Translations under genes and position numbers: made by a program | Shown: positions 8,385 to 17,084 of the stretch, in pieces | How the letters are laid out: every line of letters begins with the position of its first letter | Position numbering within the stretch: the first letter of the stretch is position 1 | From: Streptomyces sp. A012304 | GTDB taxonomy: Bacteria; Actinomycetota; Actinomycetes; Streptomycetales; Streptomycetaceae | Length of the DNA: 64,000 nucleotides | Direction of reading: 5' to 3' | Assembly: GCF_026008495.1 (NCBI RefSeq) | Contig: NZ_BQUN01000031.1 | Span: 1-64,000 of the forward strand | Notes under the pieces: generated by a model | What the model was told of the DNA's origin: nothing | Databases searched by the model: none | The model's input: the letters and a program-made list of their open reading frames with translations, nothing else

Positions 8385-8416
8385 AGGGGCGCCTCCTGTG
8401 TCGAGGAGGCGCCCCT
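8385..8416 (+). terminator. mshC terminator
   Basis: A perfect 13-bp stem (8385-8397 with 8404-8416, arm AGGGGCGCCTCCT) with a 6-nt loop starts 18 nt after the mshC stop codon. Confidence 0.85.
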
Positions 8417-8517
8417 GTGTCGCGTTCACCACCCGTCGGCTCCCGCCGTGTGATGGGGTGTGGGTGTTCGTCACCGTTCCGCCGGCCACCGCAAGGCCCC
8501 TCACGGAAGGACGCACA

Positions 8518-9477
8518 GTGACCCCCGCCCCCCGTTCCCCCGCCCGTCGAAGGCTGTTCACCGCGGCCGCCGCCCTCTCCGGCGCGGCCCTGTTCGGCGG
8601 CACCGCCATCGCGCACGCCGCCGAGAGCCGCCGGACGGGACGACCGACCGGATTCCCCCTGCCCGACGGCTTCCAGCCCGAGGGCGTCGCCATCGGCACC
8701 CGCCCGTTCGCCTACTTCGGCTCCCTCGCCGACGGGGACGTCTACCGGGCCGACCTCGCCACCGGCCGCGGCTCGGTCGTCGTCCCGGGCCTCGGCGCCG
8801 GGCACCCCACCGTCGGCCTGAAGATCGACCGGCACGACCGGCTCTTCCTCGCGGGCGGCGCCAGCGGCGAGATCCGCGTCGCCGACGCCCGCACCGGCGA
8901 GACCGGGCCGGTGTACGCCACCGGCGGCACCTTCGTGAACGACGTGATCCTCACCCCGGGCGCCGCCTGGTTCACCGACTCCTTCCGGCCACAGCTGTAC
9001 GAGCTGTCCCTCGGCCGGCACGGCGCCCCGAAGAGCGTGCGGACCGTGCCGCTCGGCGGCGACTGGGTCCAGGGCGAGGACTTCACCGCCAACGGCATCG
9101 AGCGCACCCCGGACGGCAGCGCCCTGCTCGTCGTCAACGCCTTCGCGGACGGCGGCAGCCTCATGCGGGTCGACCCGCGCACCGGAACCGCCCGCACGGT
9201 CGACCTCGGCCCCGCGAAACTCCCCAACGGCGACGGCCTGCTGCTGCTCGGCCGGATCCTCTACGTCGTCCAGCAGGCGCAGAACGCCGTCGACGTGTTC
9301 CGGCTGAACGCGGCCGGCACCCGCGGCACCGCCATCGCGAGGATCACCGACCCCCGCTTCCGCATCCCGACGACCGTCGCGGCGTGGGGCGACCGGCTCT
9401 ACCTGCCGAACGCGCGCTTCGACGTGGAGCCAGCACCCGACACCGAGTACGACGTGGTGGCCGTGAACCGCCTCTGA
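8518..9477 (+). CDS. Tat-exported SMP-30/NHL-type beta-propeller protein
   Basis: 319 aa from GTG 8518, with GGAAGG 7 nt upstream. A twin-arginine signal peptide (PARRRLFTAAAALSGAALFGG, then AHA cleavage near residue 34) targets it to the Tat system, whose tatA and tatC genes are also in this window. The mature part repeats propeller-like blades (FPLPDGFQPEGVAIGTRPFAYFGSLADGDVYRAD; GTFVNDVILTPGAAWFTDSF; LPNGDGLLLLGRILYVVQQ), as in SMP-30/gluconolactonase or strictosidine-synthase-like proteins. No catalytic assignment is possible. The gene stands alone between two terminators. Confidence 0.8.
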   Translation: MTPAPRSPARRRLFTAAAALSGAALFGGTAIAHAAESRRTGRPTGFPLPDGFQPEGVAIGTRPFAYFGSLADGDVYRADLATGRGSVVVPGLGAGHPTVGLKIDRHDRLFLAGGASGEIRVADARTGETGPVYATGGTFVNDVILTPGAAWFTDSFRPQLYELSLGRHGAPKSVRTVPLGGDWVQGEDFTANGIERTPDGSALLVVNAFADGGSLMRVDPRTGTARTVDLGPAKLPNGDGLLLLGRILYVVQQAQNAVDVFRLNAAGTRGTAIARITDPRFRIPTTVAAWGDRLYLPNARFDVEPAPDTEYDVVAVNRL

Positions 9478-9484
9478 CCAGCGA

Positions 9485-9514
9485 GAGGGCGGTGCGCGTC
9501 GGCGCACCGCCCTC
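9485..9514. terminator. Bidirectional terminator between convergent genes
   Basis: A perfect 13-bp stem (9485-9497 with 9502-9514, arm GAGGGCGGTGCGC) with a GTCG loop fills the gap between the propeller gene and the PAC2 gene. Confidence 0.85.
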
Positions 9515-9515
9515 C

Positions 9516-10451
9516 TCAGTCCTCCGACGAATCGTCCTCGTCGGTGTTCTCCCCGCTCGGTTTCGGCGGCTTCGGCGGCCGCGTCCGCTCCTCGGGCGCG
9601 GGCGGGCCACCGCCGTCCCGCCGCCGCAGGTACCGCTCGAACTCGCGGGCGATCGCCTCACCCGACGCCTCGGGCAGCTCCGCAGTGTCCCGGGCCTCCT
9701 CCAGCGTCTGCACGTACTCGGCGACCTCGCTGTCCTCCGCGGCCAGCTGGTCCACGCCCACCTGCCAGGCGCGCGCGTCCTCGGGCAGTTCGCCCAGCGG
9801 GATGCGCACGTCGATCAGGTCCTCCAGCCGGTTGAGCAGCGCCAACGTCGCCTTCGGGTTGGGCGGCTGGGAGACGTAGTGCGGTACGGCCGCCCAGAGG
9901 CTGACCGCCGGCACGCCCGCGTGCGTGCACGCCTCCTGGAGGACGCCGACGATGCCCGTGGGCCCCTCGTACTTGGTCTCCTCCAGGTCCATGCGCCGCG
10001 CCAGGTCCGGGTCGGAGGTGGTGCCGCTGATCGGCACCGGACGCGTGTGCGGGGTGTCGCCGAGCAGGGCGCCCAGGACGACCACCAGTTCCACACCGAG
10101 TTCGTGCGCGAAGCCGAGCAACTCGTTGCAGAACGAACGCCAGCGCATGGACGGCTCGATGCCGCGCACCAGCACCAGATCGCGCGGCTTCTCCCCGCCG
10201 ACCCGCACCACCGACAGCCTCGTCGTCGGCCAGGTGATCTTGCGCACGCCGCCGTCCATGAACACCGTGGGGCGGTTCACCTGGAAGTCGTAGTAGTCCT
10301 CGGCGTCCAGCGCCGCGAACACCTCGCCCTTCCACTCCCTCTCCAGATGCGCGACCGCGGTGGAAGCGGCGTCGCCGGCATCGTTCCAGCCCTCGAACGC
10401 GGCCACCATGACCGGGTCGATCAGCTCGGGAACCCCCTCGAGCTCGATCAC
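9516..10451 (-). CDS. PAC2-family protein (COG2047 type)
   Basis: 311 aa from GTG 10451, with an AAGGAGG site 8 nt upstream. It starts VIELEGVPELIDPVMVAAFEGWNDAGDAAS, the typical actinobacterial PAC2 opening, with EDYYDFQVNRP, LVLVRGIEPSMRWRSFCNELL and LLGDTPHTRPVPISG following. The C-terminus is a charged disordered tail (PPAPEERTRPPKPPKPSGENTDEDDSSED). PAC2 proteins resemble eukaryotic proteasome assembly chaperones in fold, but no bacterial proteasome role is established. It is cytosolic and reads leftward, alone. Confidence 0.87.
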   Translation of the reverse strand: MIELEGVPELIDPVMVAAFEGWNDAGDAASTAVAHLEREWKGEVFAALDAEDYYDFQVNRPTVFMDGGVRKITWPTTRLSVVRVGGEKPRDLVLVRGIEPSMRWRSFCNELLGFAHELGVELVVVLGALLGDTPHTRPVPISGTTSDPDLARRMDLEETKYEGPTGIVGVLQEACTHAGVPAVSLWAAVPHYVSQPPNPKATLALLNRLEDLIDVRIPLGELPEDARAWQVGVDQLAAEDSEVAEYVQTLEEARDTAELPEASGEAIAREFERYLRRRDGGGPPAPEERTRPPKPPKPSGENTDEDDSSED

Positions 10452-10600
10452 CCAGTGCCTCCTTCCGACGTGCCCTCGCCTGACCACCCAACCTTACGGC
10501 GTCCGGCGGGGGCGTCCGCAGTCCCCCGGTACGGGGTGGTGGACGGATCACTGCCCCGTTCGACACCCCGGAACACCCGGCGTGATCAGATCGGTCGGTG

Positions 10601-11272
10601 TCACAGGCTGGCGCGCAGCCACTGCTCCACGCTCGCGATGTGCACGGTCGCCCAGGACCGCGCCGCCTCCGCGTCCCGGTCGCGCAGCGCCGCGAGGATC
10701 GCCCGGTGCTCGCGCAGGGTGCCCGCGACGGCGTCCTCCTGGGTCAGTCCGCGCCAGATCCGGGCCCGGGTCGTGGGCCCGGACAGGCCGTCGAGGAGCG
10801 AGCACAGCACCGAGTTGCCCGCGCTCTGCACGATGCCCCGGTGGAACTCCAGGTCGCAGGCGACGAGTTCCTCCACCGACGGCTCCGCGCCCAGCTTGTC
10901 CAACTGGGCGTTCAGGGCGTCCAGTTGCTGCTCACTGATGCGCAGCGCGGCCATCGCCGTCGCGGCCGGCTCCAGGATGCGGCGCACGGCCAGGAACTCC
11001 AGGACGGTGTCGTCGCGGTGGAAGTCGACGACGAAGCTCAGCGCCTCCAGCAGGAGTTGGGGATCGAGGCTGGTGACATAGGTGCCGTCGCCCTGCCGCA
11101 CGTCCAGGATCCGGATCAGCGCCAGCGCGCGCACCGCCTCCCGCAGGGAGTTGCGGGACAGGCCCAGCTCGGCGGCGAGCTCGCTCTCCTTGGGCAGCCG
11201 GTCGCCGGGGCGCAGCGCACCGGTGACGATCATGCCCTTGATCTTCTCGATCGCCTCGTCGGTGACTGCCAT
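10601..11272 (-). CDS. FadR-type GntR-family transcriptional regulator
   Basis: 223 aa from ATG 11272 with GGGAGG 6 nt upstream; an upstream ATG at 11293 lacks such a site. The N-terminal winged helix (TDEAIEKIKGMIVTGALRPGDRLPKESELAAELGLSRNSLREAVRAL, then GDGTYV) is followed by an all-helical FCD ligand domain with metal-ligand-like DLEFHRGIV (about residue 142) and EHRAILAAL. It probably represses itself through the palindrome 26 nt upstream. No metabolic target gene is adjacent: PAC2 and the glycerol genes flank it. Ligand not predictable; FCD members often sense organic or sugar acids. Confidence 0.9.
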   Translation of the reverse strand: MAVTDEAIEKIKGMIVTGALRPGDRLPKESELAAELGLSRNSLREAVRALALIRILDVRQGDGTYVTSLDPQLLLEALSFVVDFHRDDTVLEFLAVRRILEPAATAMAALRISEQQLDALNAQLDKLGAEPSVEELVACDLEFHRGIVQSAGNSVLCSLLDGLSGPTTRARIWRGLTQEDAVAGTLREHRAILAALRDRDAEAARSWATVHIASVEQWLRASL

Positions 11273-11298
11273 GACGGCCTCCCTGTGGTTCATCGCTC

Positions 11299-11313
11299 AG
11301 ACATCGGATGTCT
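11299..11313. promoter_or_regulatory. FCD/FadR-type operator palindrome
   Basis: AGACATCGGATGTCT, 6-bp arms around CGG, lies 26 nt upstream of the FadR-type regulator start. The form fits GntR/FCD operators, so autoregulation is likely. Confidence 0.6.
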
Positions 11314-11390
11314 AGGCGCCATTATGCGGGCTGAGCAGGGCGGTGCCGCCATGTCGGGGTCGACCGGCGCCGACGTGCCCGCCCGACAGC

Positions 11391-11429
11391 CGAAGGGGGC
11401 GGCCCGCCGACGCGGAGCCACCCCCTTCG
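11391..11429 (-). terminator. Hairpin after glpD
   Basis: A 9-bp perfect stem (11391-11399 with 11421-11429, arm CGAAGGGGG) with a 21-nt loop. A second, smaller hairpin (11445-11459, arm GAGCCC) lies nearer the glpD stop. Together they probably end the glycerol operon. Confidence 0.55.
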
Positions 11430-11466
11430 CACAGGAGCCGTACCGAGCCCTCAGGGCTCCGGGAAG

Positions 11467-13083
11467 CTACTTCTTGTCGAGCAGGTCCTGGACCTTGGCC
11501 CGCACCTCTTCCGTCGCCAGGCCCCGGATCGTCAGCGTGGTCCGGCGGCGCAGCACGTCGTCCGCGGTCTCCGCCCACTCGTTGTCCCGGGCGTAGACGA
11601 CCTGCGCCCAGATCTCGGGGGCGTCCGGGTGGACCCGTCGGCCCAGCTCCGGGTCCTCGTTCGCCAGGCGGGCGATGTCGAAGGCCAGCGAACCGTAGTG
11701 GGTCGCCAGGTGCCGGGCGGTGTCGGCGGCCATCCGCGGGCCGGGCGCCGGGCGGTCGACCAACAGCCGGTGGGCGACCGCGCGCGGGTTGGCGACACCC
11801 GGCAGCGGCAGCCTCTTCGGCAGCGAGGAGATCGGTTCGAAGTCCTCACCGAGCGGGTGGCCCGGCAGCGACTCCAGCTTCCGCATCACCGTGCGGCCGA
11901 TGTGGCGGAAGGTCGTCCACTTGCCGCCCGCGATGGACAGCATCCCGCCCCGGCCCTCGGTCACCACCGTCTCGCGCTTGGCCTTCGCCGTGTCACCGGG
12001 CCCGCCCGGCAGCACCCGCAGACCCGCGAACGCGTAGGTGATCAGTTCCCGGTCCAGCTGCTGGTCCCGGACGGAGAAGGCGGCCTCGTCCAGGATCTGG
12101 GTTATGTCCTTGTCGTTGACGGCGACGTCCGCCGGGTCGCCCTCGAACTCCTCGTCCGTCGTGCCGAGCAGCAGCATGTCCTCCCAGGGGAGGGCGAACG
12201 TGATGCGGTACTTGTCGATCGGGGTGGCGAGCGCGGCCTTCCAGGGCGAGGTGCGCTTCAGGACCAGGTGCGCGCCCTTCGACAGCCGGATCGACGGGGC
12301 GGCGTTCGGGTCCTCCATCCTCCGCAGGTGGTCGACCCACGGGCCGGTCGCGTTCAGCACGAGCCGGGCGTTCACGCCGAACTCGTCGCCGGACAGCCGG
12401 TCGCGCAGCTCCGCGCCGGTCACCCGGCCCTTGGTGAAGCGCAGGCCGGTCACCTCGGCGTGGTTGAGGACCACCGCGCCCGCCTCCACGGCCGCGCGGA
12501 CCGTCATCAGCGCCATGCGCGCGTCGTTCATCTGGTCGTCGCCGTACACGGCCACGGCCTTGAGGTTCTCGGTGCGCAGCTCGGGCACGTCCTGCCGCGC
12601 CCGCGCGGGGGAGAGCAGGTGCCCCACGCCGTCGCCGAAGGCGGACAGCATCGAGTACGCGAAGACGCCGGCCCCCAGCTTCGCCGCGCCGTGCGGCCCG
12701 CCCTTGTACACGGGGAGGTAGAACGTGAGCGGGTTCGCCAGGTGGGGGGCCACCTGACGGGAGACCGCACGGCGCTCGAAGTGGTTCTCCGCCACCAGCT
12801 TCACCGCGCCGGTCTGCAGATAGCGCAGACCGCCGTGGAGCAGCTTGGAGGAGGCGGAGGAGGTGGCGCCGGCGAAGTCGCCGGCGTCGACCAGTGCCAC
12901 CCTGAGGCCGGACTGCGCGGCGTGCCAGGCGGTGGAGATGCCCAGGATGCCGCCGCCGATGACAAGAAGGTCGTACGACGCCTTGGCGAGCTGTTCCCGG
13001 GTCTCGGCGCGGCTCGGGTGGGAGCCGGAGGCCGGGCGCGTCCCCAGGGCAGGCACGGACTGCAGGGTGGACTGAGTGGTCAT
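11467..13083 (-). CDS. glpD: Glycerol-3-phosphate dehydrogenase (FAD)
   Basis: 538 aa. Oxidises glycerol 3-phosphate to dihydroxyacetone phosphate, passing electrons to quinone at the membrane. Seen: the FAD-binding DLLVIGGGILGISTAWHAAQSGLRVALVDAGDFAGATSSASSKLLHGGLRYLQ (about residues 38-92), LVLNATGPWVDHLR, KGAHLVLKR, the IPWED-like FALPWEDMLLLGTTD, and the C-terminal GGKWTTFR plus the helical domain of the class. It is the last gene of the glpF-glpK-glpD operon (gylB in S. coelicolor naming), 53 bp after glpK, and is followed by hairpins. Confidence 0.96.
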   Translation of the reverse strand: MTTQSTLQSVPALGTRPASGSHPSRAETREQLAKASYDLLVIGGGILGISTAWHAAQSGLRVALVDAGDFAGATSSASSKLLHGGLRYLQTGAVKLVAENHFERRAVSRQVAPHLANPLTFYLPVYKGGPHGAAKLGAGVFAYSMLSAFGDGVGHLLSPARARQDVPELRTENLKAVAVYGDDQMNDARMALMTVRAAVEAGAVVLNHAEVTGLRFTKGRVTGAELRDRLSGDEFGVNARLVLNATGPWVDHLRRMEDPNAAPSIRLSKGAHLVLKRTSPWKAALATPIDKYRITFALPWEDMLLLGTTDEEFEGDPADVAVNDKDITQILDEAAFSVRDQQLDRELITYAFAGLRVLPGGPGDTAKAKRETVVTEGRGGMLSIAGGKWTTFRHIGRTVMRKLESLPGHPLGEDFEPISSLPKRLPLPGVANPRAVAHRLLVDRPAPGPRMAADTARHLATHYGSLAFDIARLANEDPELGRRVHPDAPEIWAQVVYARDNEWAETADDVLRRRTTLTIRGLATEEVRAKVQDLLDKK

Positions 13084-13136
13084 GTCGGGTTCTTACTCCT
13101 CATCAGAACTAGCGTCGGAGCGGATGGGCGCGCTCG

Positions 13137-14675
13137 TCAGCTCTCGTCCTCGAGCCAGCCCATGGTCCGCTCGACGGCCTTGAGCCAGTTCTTGTACTCA
13201 CGGTCGCGGATCTCCGCGTCCATGCGGGGGGTCCACTCGGCGGCCCGCCGCCAGTTGGCGCGCAGGTCGTCGGTGCTGGTCCAGAAGCCGACGGCGAGGC
13301 CGGCGGCGTAGGCGGCACCGAGGCAGGTGGTCTCGGCGACCATCGGGCGCACCACCGGGGCGTCCAGGAAGTCCGAGAGGGTCTGCATCAGCAGGTTGTT
13401 GGAGGTCATGCCGCCGTCGACCTTGAGGGCCGCGAGCTCGACGCCGGAGTCCTTCGTCATGGCGTCGGTGATCTCACGGGTCTGCCAGGCCGTGGCCTCC
13501 AGGACGGCGCGCGCGAGGTGCGCCTTGGTGACGTACCGGGTGAGGCCGGCGATCACACCGCGGGCGTCGGAGCGCCAGTACGGGGCGAACAGGCCGGAGA
13601 ACGCCGGGACGAAGTAGGCGCCGCCGTTGTCCTCGACCGAGAGCGCGAGCGTCTCGATCTCGGCGGCGGTGGAGATCAGGCCCATCTGGTCGCGCATCCA
13701 CTGCACCAGCGAACCGGTGACGGCGATCGAGCCCTCCAGGGCGTAGACCGGCTTCTCGTCGCCGATGCGGTAGCCGACCGTGGTCAGCAGCCCCGAGTAG
13801 GAGTTGATGATCTTCTCACCGGTGTTCATCAGCATGAAAGTGCCGGTGCCGTACGTCGACTTGGCCTCGCCCTCGGAGAAGCAGGTCTGGCCGAACAGGG
13901 CCGCCTGCTGGTCGCCGAGCGCGGAGGCGACCGGGATGCCGCCGAGCAGGTCGCCGAGCTTGCCGCCGGTGATCTCGCCGTACACCTCGGCGGAGGAGCG
14001 GATCTCCGGGAGCATCGCGGTCGGGACGCCGATGGACTCGCAGATCTTCGGGTCCCACTCCAGCGTGTGGAGGTTCATCAGGAGGGTGCGGGAGGCGTTG
14101 GTGACGTCGGTGTAGTGCTTGCCGCCGTTGACGCCGCCGGTCAGGTTCCAGATGACCCAGGTGTCCATGGTGCCGAAGAGGATGTCGCCGGCCTCGGCGC
14201 GCTCGCGCAGGCCCTCGACGTTGTCCAGCAGCCAGCGGGCCTTGGGGCCGGCGAAGTAGGAGGCCAGCGGCAGGCCGGTCTCGCGGCGGAAGCGGTCCTG
14301 GCCGACGTTGCGGCCGAGCTCCCGGCAGAGGGCGTCGGTGCGGGTGTCCTGCCAGACGATGGCGTTGTGGACGGGCTCACCGGTGTTCTTGTCCCACAGC
14401 AGCGTGGTCTCGCGCTGGTTGGTGATGCCGATGGCCTTGATGTCGTCGCGGGTGATGCCGGCCTTGGCGATGGCCCCGGCGACGACTTCCTGGACGTTGG
14501 TCCAGATCTCGTTGGCGTCGTGCTCGACCCAGCCCGGCTTCGGGAAGATCTGCTCGTGCTCCTTCTGGTCGACGGAGACGATCCGGCCGTCCCGGTCGAA
14601 GACGATGCAGCGGGACGAGGTGGTGCCCTGGTCGATCGCGGCGATGAAGGGGCCGGCGGTGTGGGCGTCGGTCAC
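13137..14675 (-). CDS. glpK: Glycerol kinase
   Basis: 512 aa, full length. Phosphorylates glycerol with ATP to sn-glycerol 3-phosphate in the cytosol. Seen: the FGGY-kinase opening [16 protein letters not shown] (about residues 12-27), [23 protein letters not shown] [48 protein letters not shown] and the C-terminal [12 protein letters not shown] nucleotide region. Middle gene of the gyl operon, 78 bp after glpF. Streptomyces glycerol kinase is glycerol-induced and glucose-repressed; the operator pair described near gylR is the likely control point. Confidence 0.97.
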   Translation of the reverse strand: MTDAHTAGPFIAAIDQGTTSSRCIVFDRDGRIVSVDQKEHEQIFPKPGWVEHDANEIWTNVQEVVAGAIAKAGITRDDIKAIGITNQRETTLLWDKNTGEPVHNAIVWQDTRTDALCRELGRNVGQDRFRRETGLPLASYFAGPKARWLLDNVEGLRERAEAGDILFGTMDTWVIWNLTGGVNGGKHYTDVTNASRTLLMNLHTLEWDPKICESIGVPTAMLPEIRSSAEVYGEITGGKLGDLLGGIPVASALGDQQAALFGQTCFSEGEAKSTYGTGTFMLMNTGEKIINSYSGLLTTVGYRIGDEKPVYALEGSIAVTGSLVQWMRDQMGLISTAAEIETLALSVEDNGGAYFVPAFSGLFAPYWRSDARGVIAGLTRYVTKAHLARAVLEATAWQTREITDAMTKDSGVELAALKVDGGMTSNNLLMQTLSDFLDAPVVRPMVAETTCLGAAYAAGLAVGFWTSTDDLRANWRRAAEWTPRMDAEIRDREYKNWLKAVERTMGWLEDES

Positions 14676-14753
14676 TGTGTGCTCCTGGAAGGTCCGTGGG
14701 TGAAGGGCGGTGCGTACGGCGCGTGCCTGCGGTGCTGCCGAAGCCGGGTGTCT

Positions 14754-15548
14754 TTAAGCAAATGCGACGTTGTAGATGCCCGCAGCGATCGCGCCGCCGA
14801 TCAGCGGACCGACGATCGGGATCCAGGCGTAGCCCCAGTCGGAGCCGCCCTTGTTGGGCAGGGGCAGGAGGGCGTGCACGATGCGCGGACCGAGGTCACG
14901 GGCCGGGTTGATGGCGTATCCGGTCGGGCCGCCCAGGGACAGACCGATCGAGACCACCACGAGCGCGGTGATCAGCGCGCCGAGGGTGCCGAGGCCGTCG
15001 CCGTCGGCGTTCAGGCCCTGCGTGAGGACGGCGAGCACCAGCACCACGGTGCCGATGATCTCCGTGGCGAGGTTCTGCACCGCGTTGCGGATCTCCGGGC
15101 CGGTGGAGAAGATGCCGAGGACCGGGCCCGCGCCCTTCTCCTGGGCCTCCACGGCCTTGGCCGTCGTGGCCTGCGCCCCCGGACCGCCGACGATCTCCTT
15201 GTCGGTGAGGTGCGCGTGGAACTGGCCGTAGTAGGTCACCCAGACCAGGGCCGCGCCGATCATGGCGCCGAGCAGCTGACCGGCCCAGTAGGTGGGGACG
15301 TCGCTCCAGTCGCCGTCCTTGATCGCGAGCGCGAGGGTCACGGCCGGGTTCAGGTGGGCGCCGGAGAGCGGCGCGGAGGTGTAGACGGCCGTCAGAACGG
15401 CGAAACCCCACCCGAAGGTGATGGCGAGCCAGCCGGCGTTGCGTGCCTTGGAGGCCTTCAGCGTGACGGCGGCGCAGACGCCACCGCCGAGCAGGATGAG
15501 TATGGCGGTACCGATGGTCTCGCCGATGAAGATGTCGGAGCTGGACAC
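14754..15548 (-). CDS. glpF: Glycerol uptake facilitator (aquaglyceroporin)
   Basis: 264 aa from GTG 15548 behind AAAGGAG. Six membrane helices and two half-helices with paired NPA motifs: HLNPAVT (about residue 67) and AINPARD (about residue 212). The Asp after the second NPA (NPARD) is the glycerol-channel hallmark. A loop between helices 3 and 4 is enlarged and charged ([27 protein letters not shown]). First gene of the operon, so it receives the gyl promoter directly. It moves glycerol into the cell for GlpK. Confidence 0.96.
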   Translation of the reverse strand: MSSSDIFIGETIGTAILILLGGGVCAAVTLKASKARNAGWLAITFGWGFAVLTAVYTSAPLSGAHLNPAVTLALAIKDGDWSDVPTYWAGQLLGAMIGAALVWVTYYGQFHAHLTDKEIVGGPGAQATTAKAVEAQEKGAGPVLGIFSTGPEIRNAVQNLATEIIGTVVLVLAVLTQGLNADGDGLGTLGALITALVVVSIGLSLGGPTGYAINPARDLGPRIVHALLPLPNKGGSDWGYAWIPIVGPLIGGAIAAGIYNVAFA

Positions 15549-15676
15549 CCGCGACTCCTTTGTCCTTCGTCCAGGGAAACCGAACCCCGGGTCCCTCCGG
15601 GGGTCTGGCGCCCTCGGGGGTGAGAGCGATGCCGGTCTCTGGCGTTGTCACACTCTAGCGCCTATTGCCGGTAGGT

Positions 15677-15693
15677 GTTCGACAATGCCGACC
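15677..15693. promoter_or_regulatory. Probable GylR operator at the glpFKD promoter
   Basis: GTTCGACAATGCCGACC matches the perfect palindrome before gylR (GTTCGGCAATGCCGAAC) at 15 of 17 positions. It lies some 20 nt upstream of a candidate -10 box for glpF. The GylR repressor of S. coelicolor is known to act on both its own promoter and the gyl operon promoters. Confidence 0.72.
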
Positions 15694-15924
15694 GATGGAC
15701 GGGAGTCTTGCTCCGGCGTCACGTGTGCGTCAAGAGTCCTGTTATCGAAAGCACGATCGTTATTGATCGCCGTGGACTATCGGCCTTCGGTGCGGAACTC
15801 GGCCGGAGTCGGCGCCGCGCAGGATCGGGCGCAGAACCGAACACGGCCGCGCAACAGCATCGAACACAGTCCAAAATTTGCGGATCTCGCCGCTCTCGCC
15901 CCGAATGTTCTTTTCAGGGTAGGC

Positions 15925-15958
15925 GAACACCGGAACGCCGTCCGGCGTCCCGGTGTTC
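15925..15958 (-). terminator. gylR terminator
   Basis: Arms GAACACCGG (15925-15933) and CCGGTGTTC (15950-15958) pair perfectly; after one mismatch the stem continues for several further base pairs. It lies 46 bp after the gylR stop, separating gylR from the glycerol operon. Confidence 0.75.
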
Positions 15959-16004
15959 TCTTACGGTCTTCTCGGTAGACGTCCTTCTCGGCTGACGCCG
16001 GCGC

Positions 16005-16769
16005 TCAGAACCGCGCGGCGCCCAGGTCCCGCGAGACCGCCCGGGCGCAGTCGCGCACCGCCGCGATCAGCTCGGGGCGCAGCTCGCCGTCGCGGCACAG
16101 GCGCTCCACCGCGCCGGTGATGCCGACAGCCCCCACCGGCATCCGCCGCCGGTCGTGGATCGGCGCGGCGATGGAGGCGACGCCCTCCCAGGTCTCCTCC
16201 ACGTCGGCCGCGTACCCACGCGCGCGTGTGACGTCGAGGATGTGCTCGAAGTCCTCGAGCTCGCACACCGTGCGCTCGGTGAAGGGCTTGCGGTCGGCTT
16301 CCAGCGCCTCGCTGTGCGCGACCGGGTCGTAGGCCGACAGCACCTTGCCCAGGGCCGTGGAGTGCAGCGGCTGCATGGCACCGATCTCCAGTACCTGCCG
16401 GCTGTCGTCGGGCCGGAAGACGTGGTGCACGATCAGCACGCCCTGCTGGTGCAGCACGCCCAGGTGGACGCTCTCGCCGCTGGAGCGGGCCAGGTCGTCC
16501 GTCCAGACCAGGGCCCGCGCCCGCAACTCGTGCACGTCCAGATACGTGGTGCCCAGGCGCAGCAGCTCCGCGCCCAGCTGGTAGCGGCCGGAGGTGTCGT
16601 CCTGCTCGACGAAGCCCTCGTGCTGGAGGGTGCGCAGGATGCCGTGGGCGGTGCCCTTGGCCAGGCCCAGCGCCGAGGCGATGTCCGACAGGCCGAGCCG
16701 TCGCTCGCCGCCCGCGAGCAGCCGCAGCATCGCGGCCGCCCGTTCGAGCGACTGGATGTTCCGTGCCAT
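16005..16769 (-). CDS. gylR: IclR-family regulator of glycerol metabolism
   Basis: 254 aa from ATG 16769 (MARNIQSLERAAAMLRLL), the length of S. coelicolor GylR; the longer open frame to 16838 begins in unconserved sequence. Winged helix: LGLSDIASALGLAKGTAHGILRTLQHEGFVEQ (about residues 25-57). The C-terminal IclR effector domain includes HSTALGKVLSAY, the RGYAADVEETWEGVASIAAPIHD stretch and the GAVGITGA strand. It represses the glpFKD operon and itself until glycerol or glycerol 3-phosphate is present. It lies directly upstream of the operon and is divergent from metH. Confidence 0.95.
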   Translation of the reverse strand: MARNIQSLERAAAMLRLLAGGERRLGLSDIASALGLAKGTAHGILRTLQHEGFVEQDDTSGRYQLGAELLRLGTTYLDVHELRARALVWTDDLARSSGESVHLGVLHQQGVLIVHHVFRPDDSRQVLEIGAMQPLHSTALGKVLSAYDPVAHSEALEADRKPFTERTVCELEDFEHILDVTRARGYAADVEETWEGVASIAAPIHDRRRMPVGAVGITGAVERLCRDGELRPELIAAVRDCARAVSRDLGAARF

Positions 16770-17084
16770 CGCCGTCCTGCCTCCGTCCCCATCGACCGTC
16801 CACGGGCAGCCCGTGCCACCGTCGTTCACCCGTGTCACCGTCGTTCGGCAATGCCGAACACTACCGGTCGATGTCGACCTCCCGCTAATGGTCGGTCGAT
16901 TCCTGTTGCGTCACGTGTCCCGCACAGTGACACAGACGCCGTCCTCGTCCCGTCCCGTGGACGCCCTGACCATAAGCCCACGGACCCGGCTACCCTGGCG
17001 GCGTGCGCTCTCCTCGGGAAGCCGCCCGGCCCCCACCCGAGGTGCCGCAAAGCCGACAGCCGTCGCATCAAAGGGAGCCCCTTC
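16770..17084. other. 315-bp divergent region gylR / metH
   Basis: The gylR side has the perfect GylR-box palindrome. The metH side has a possible promoter (CTGACC near 16966, TACCCT near 16990) and ends with a clear ribosome site (AAAGGGAG, 17070-17077). I looked for a cobalamin, SAM or SAH riboswitch upstream of metH and recognised none. Confidence 0.5.
16843..16859. promoter_or_regulatory. GylR operator, perfect 17-bp palindrome
   Basis: GTTCGGCAATGCCGAAC: 8-bp arms around a single A, 74 nt upstream of the gylR start. It is repeated with two changes at the glpF promoter, fitting autoregulation plus operon control. Confidence 0.78.

Larger units (their letters stand above)
15549..16004. other. 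456-bp control region between gylR and glpF
   Basis: It holds the gylR terminator (15925-15958) and, on the minus strand, the glpFKD promoter region: a GylR-box-like 17-mer at 15677-15693 and a candidate -10 (TAGAGT, complement of 15652-15657) about 100 nt before the glpF start. The central 200 bp are less GC-rich than the flanks. Open frames here (for example a plus-strand one at 15675-15995) look spurious. Confidence 0.6.

Noticed and set aside
5419..9507. A 1362-codon minus-strand open frame across the mshC region
   Set aside because: It runs antisense through five well-supported plus-strand genes and their gaps, and its protein is low-complexity Gly/Arg/Val.
15675..15995. A small plus-strand gene between gylR and glpF
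   Set aside because: No ribosome site and poor third-position GC; it lies across the glycerol promoter and the gylR terminator.
16770..17084. Cobalamin, SAM or SAH riboswitch upstream of metH
   Set aside because: I looked for the B12-box and SAM/SAH aptamer cores and found no convincing match; the leader is short if the candidate promoter is right.
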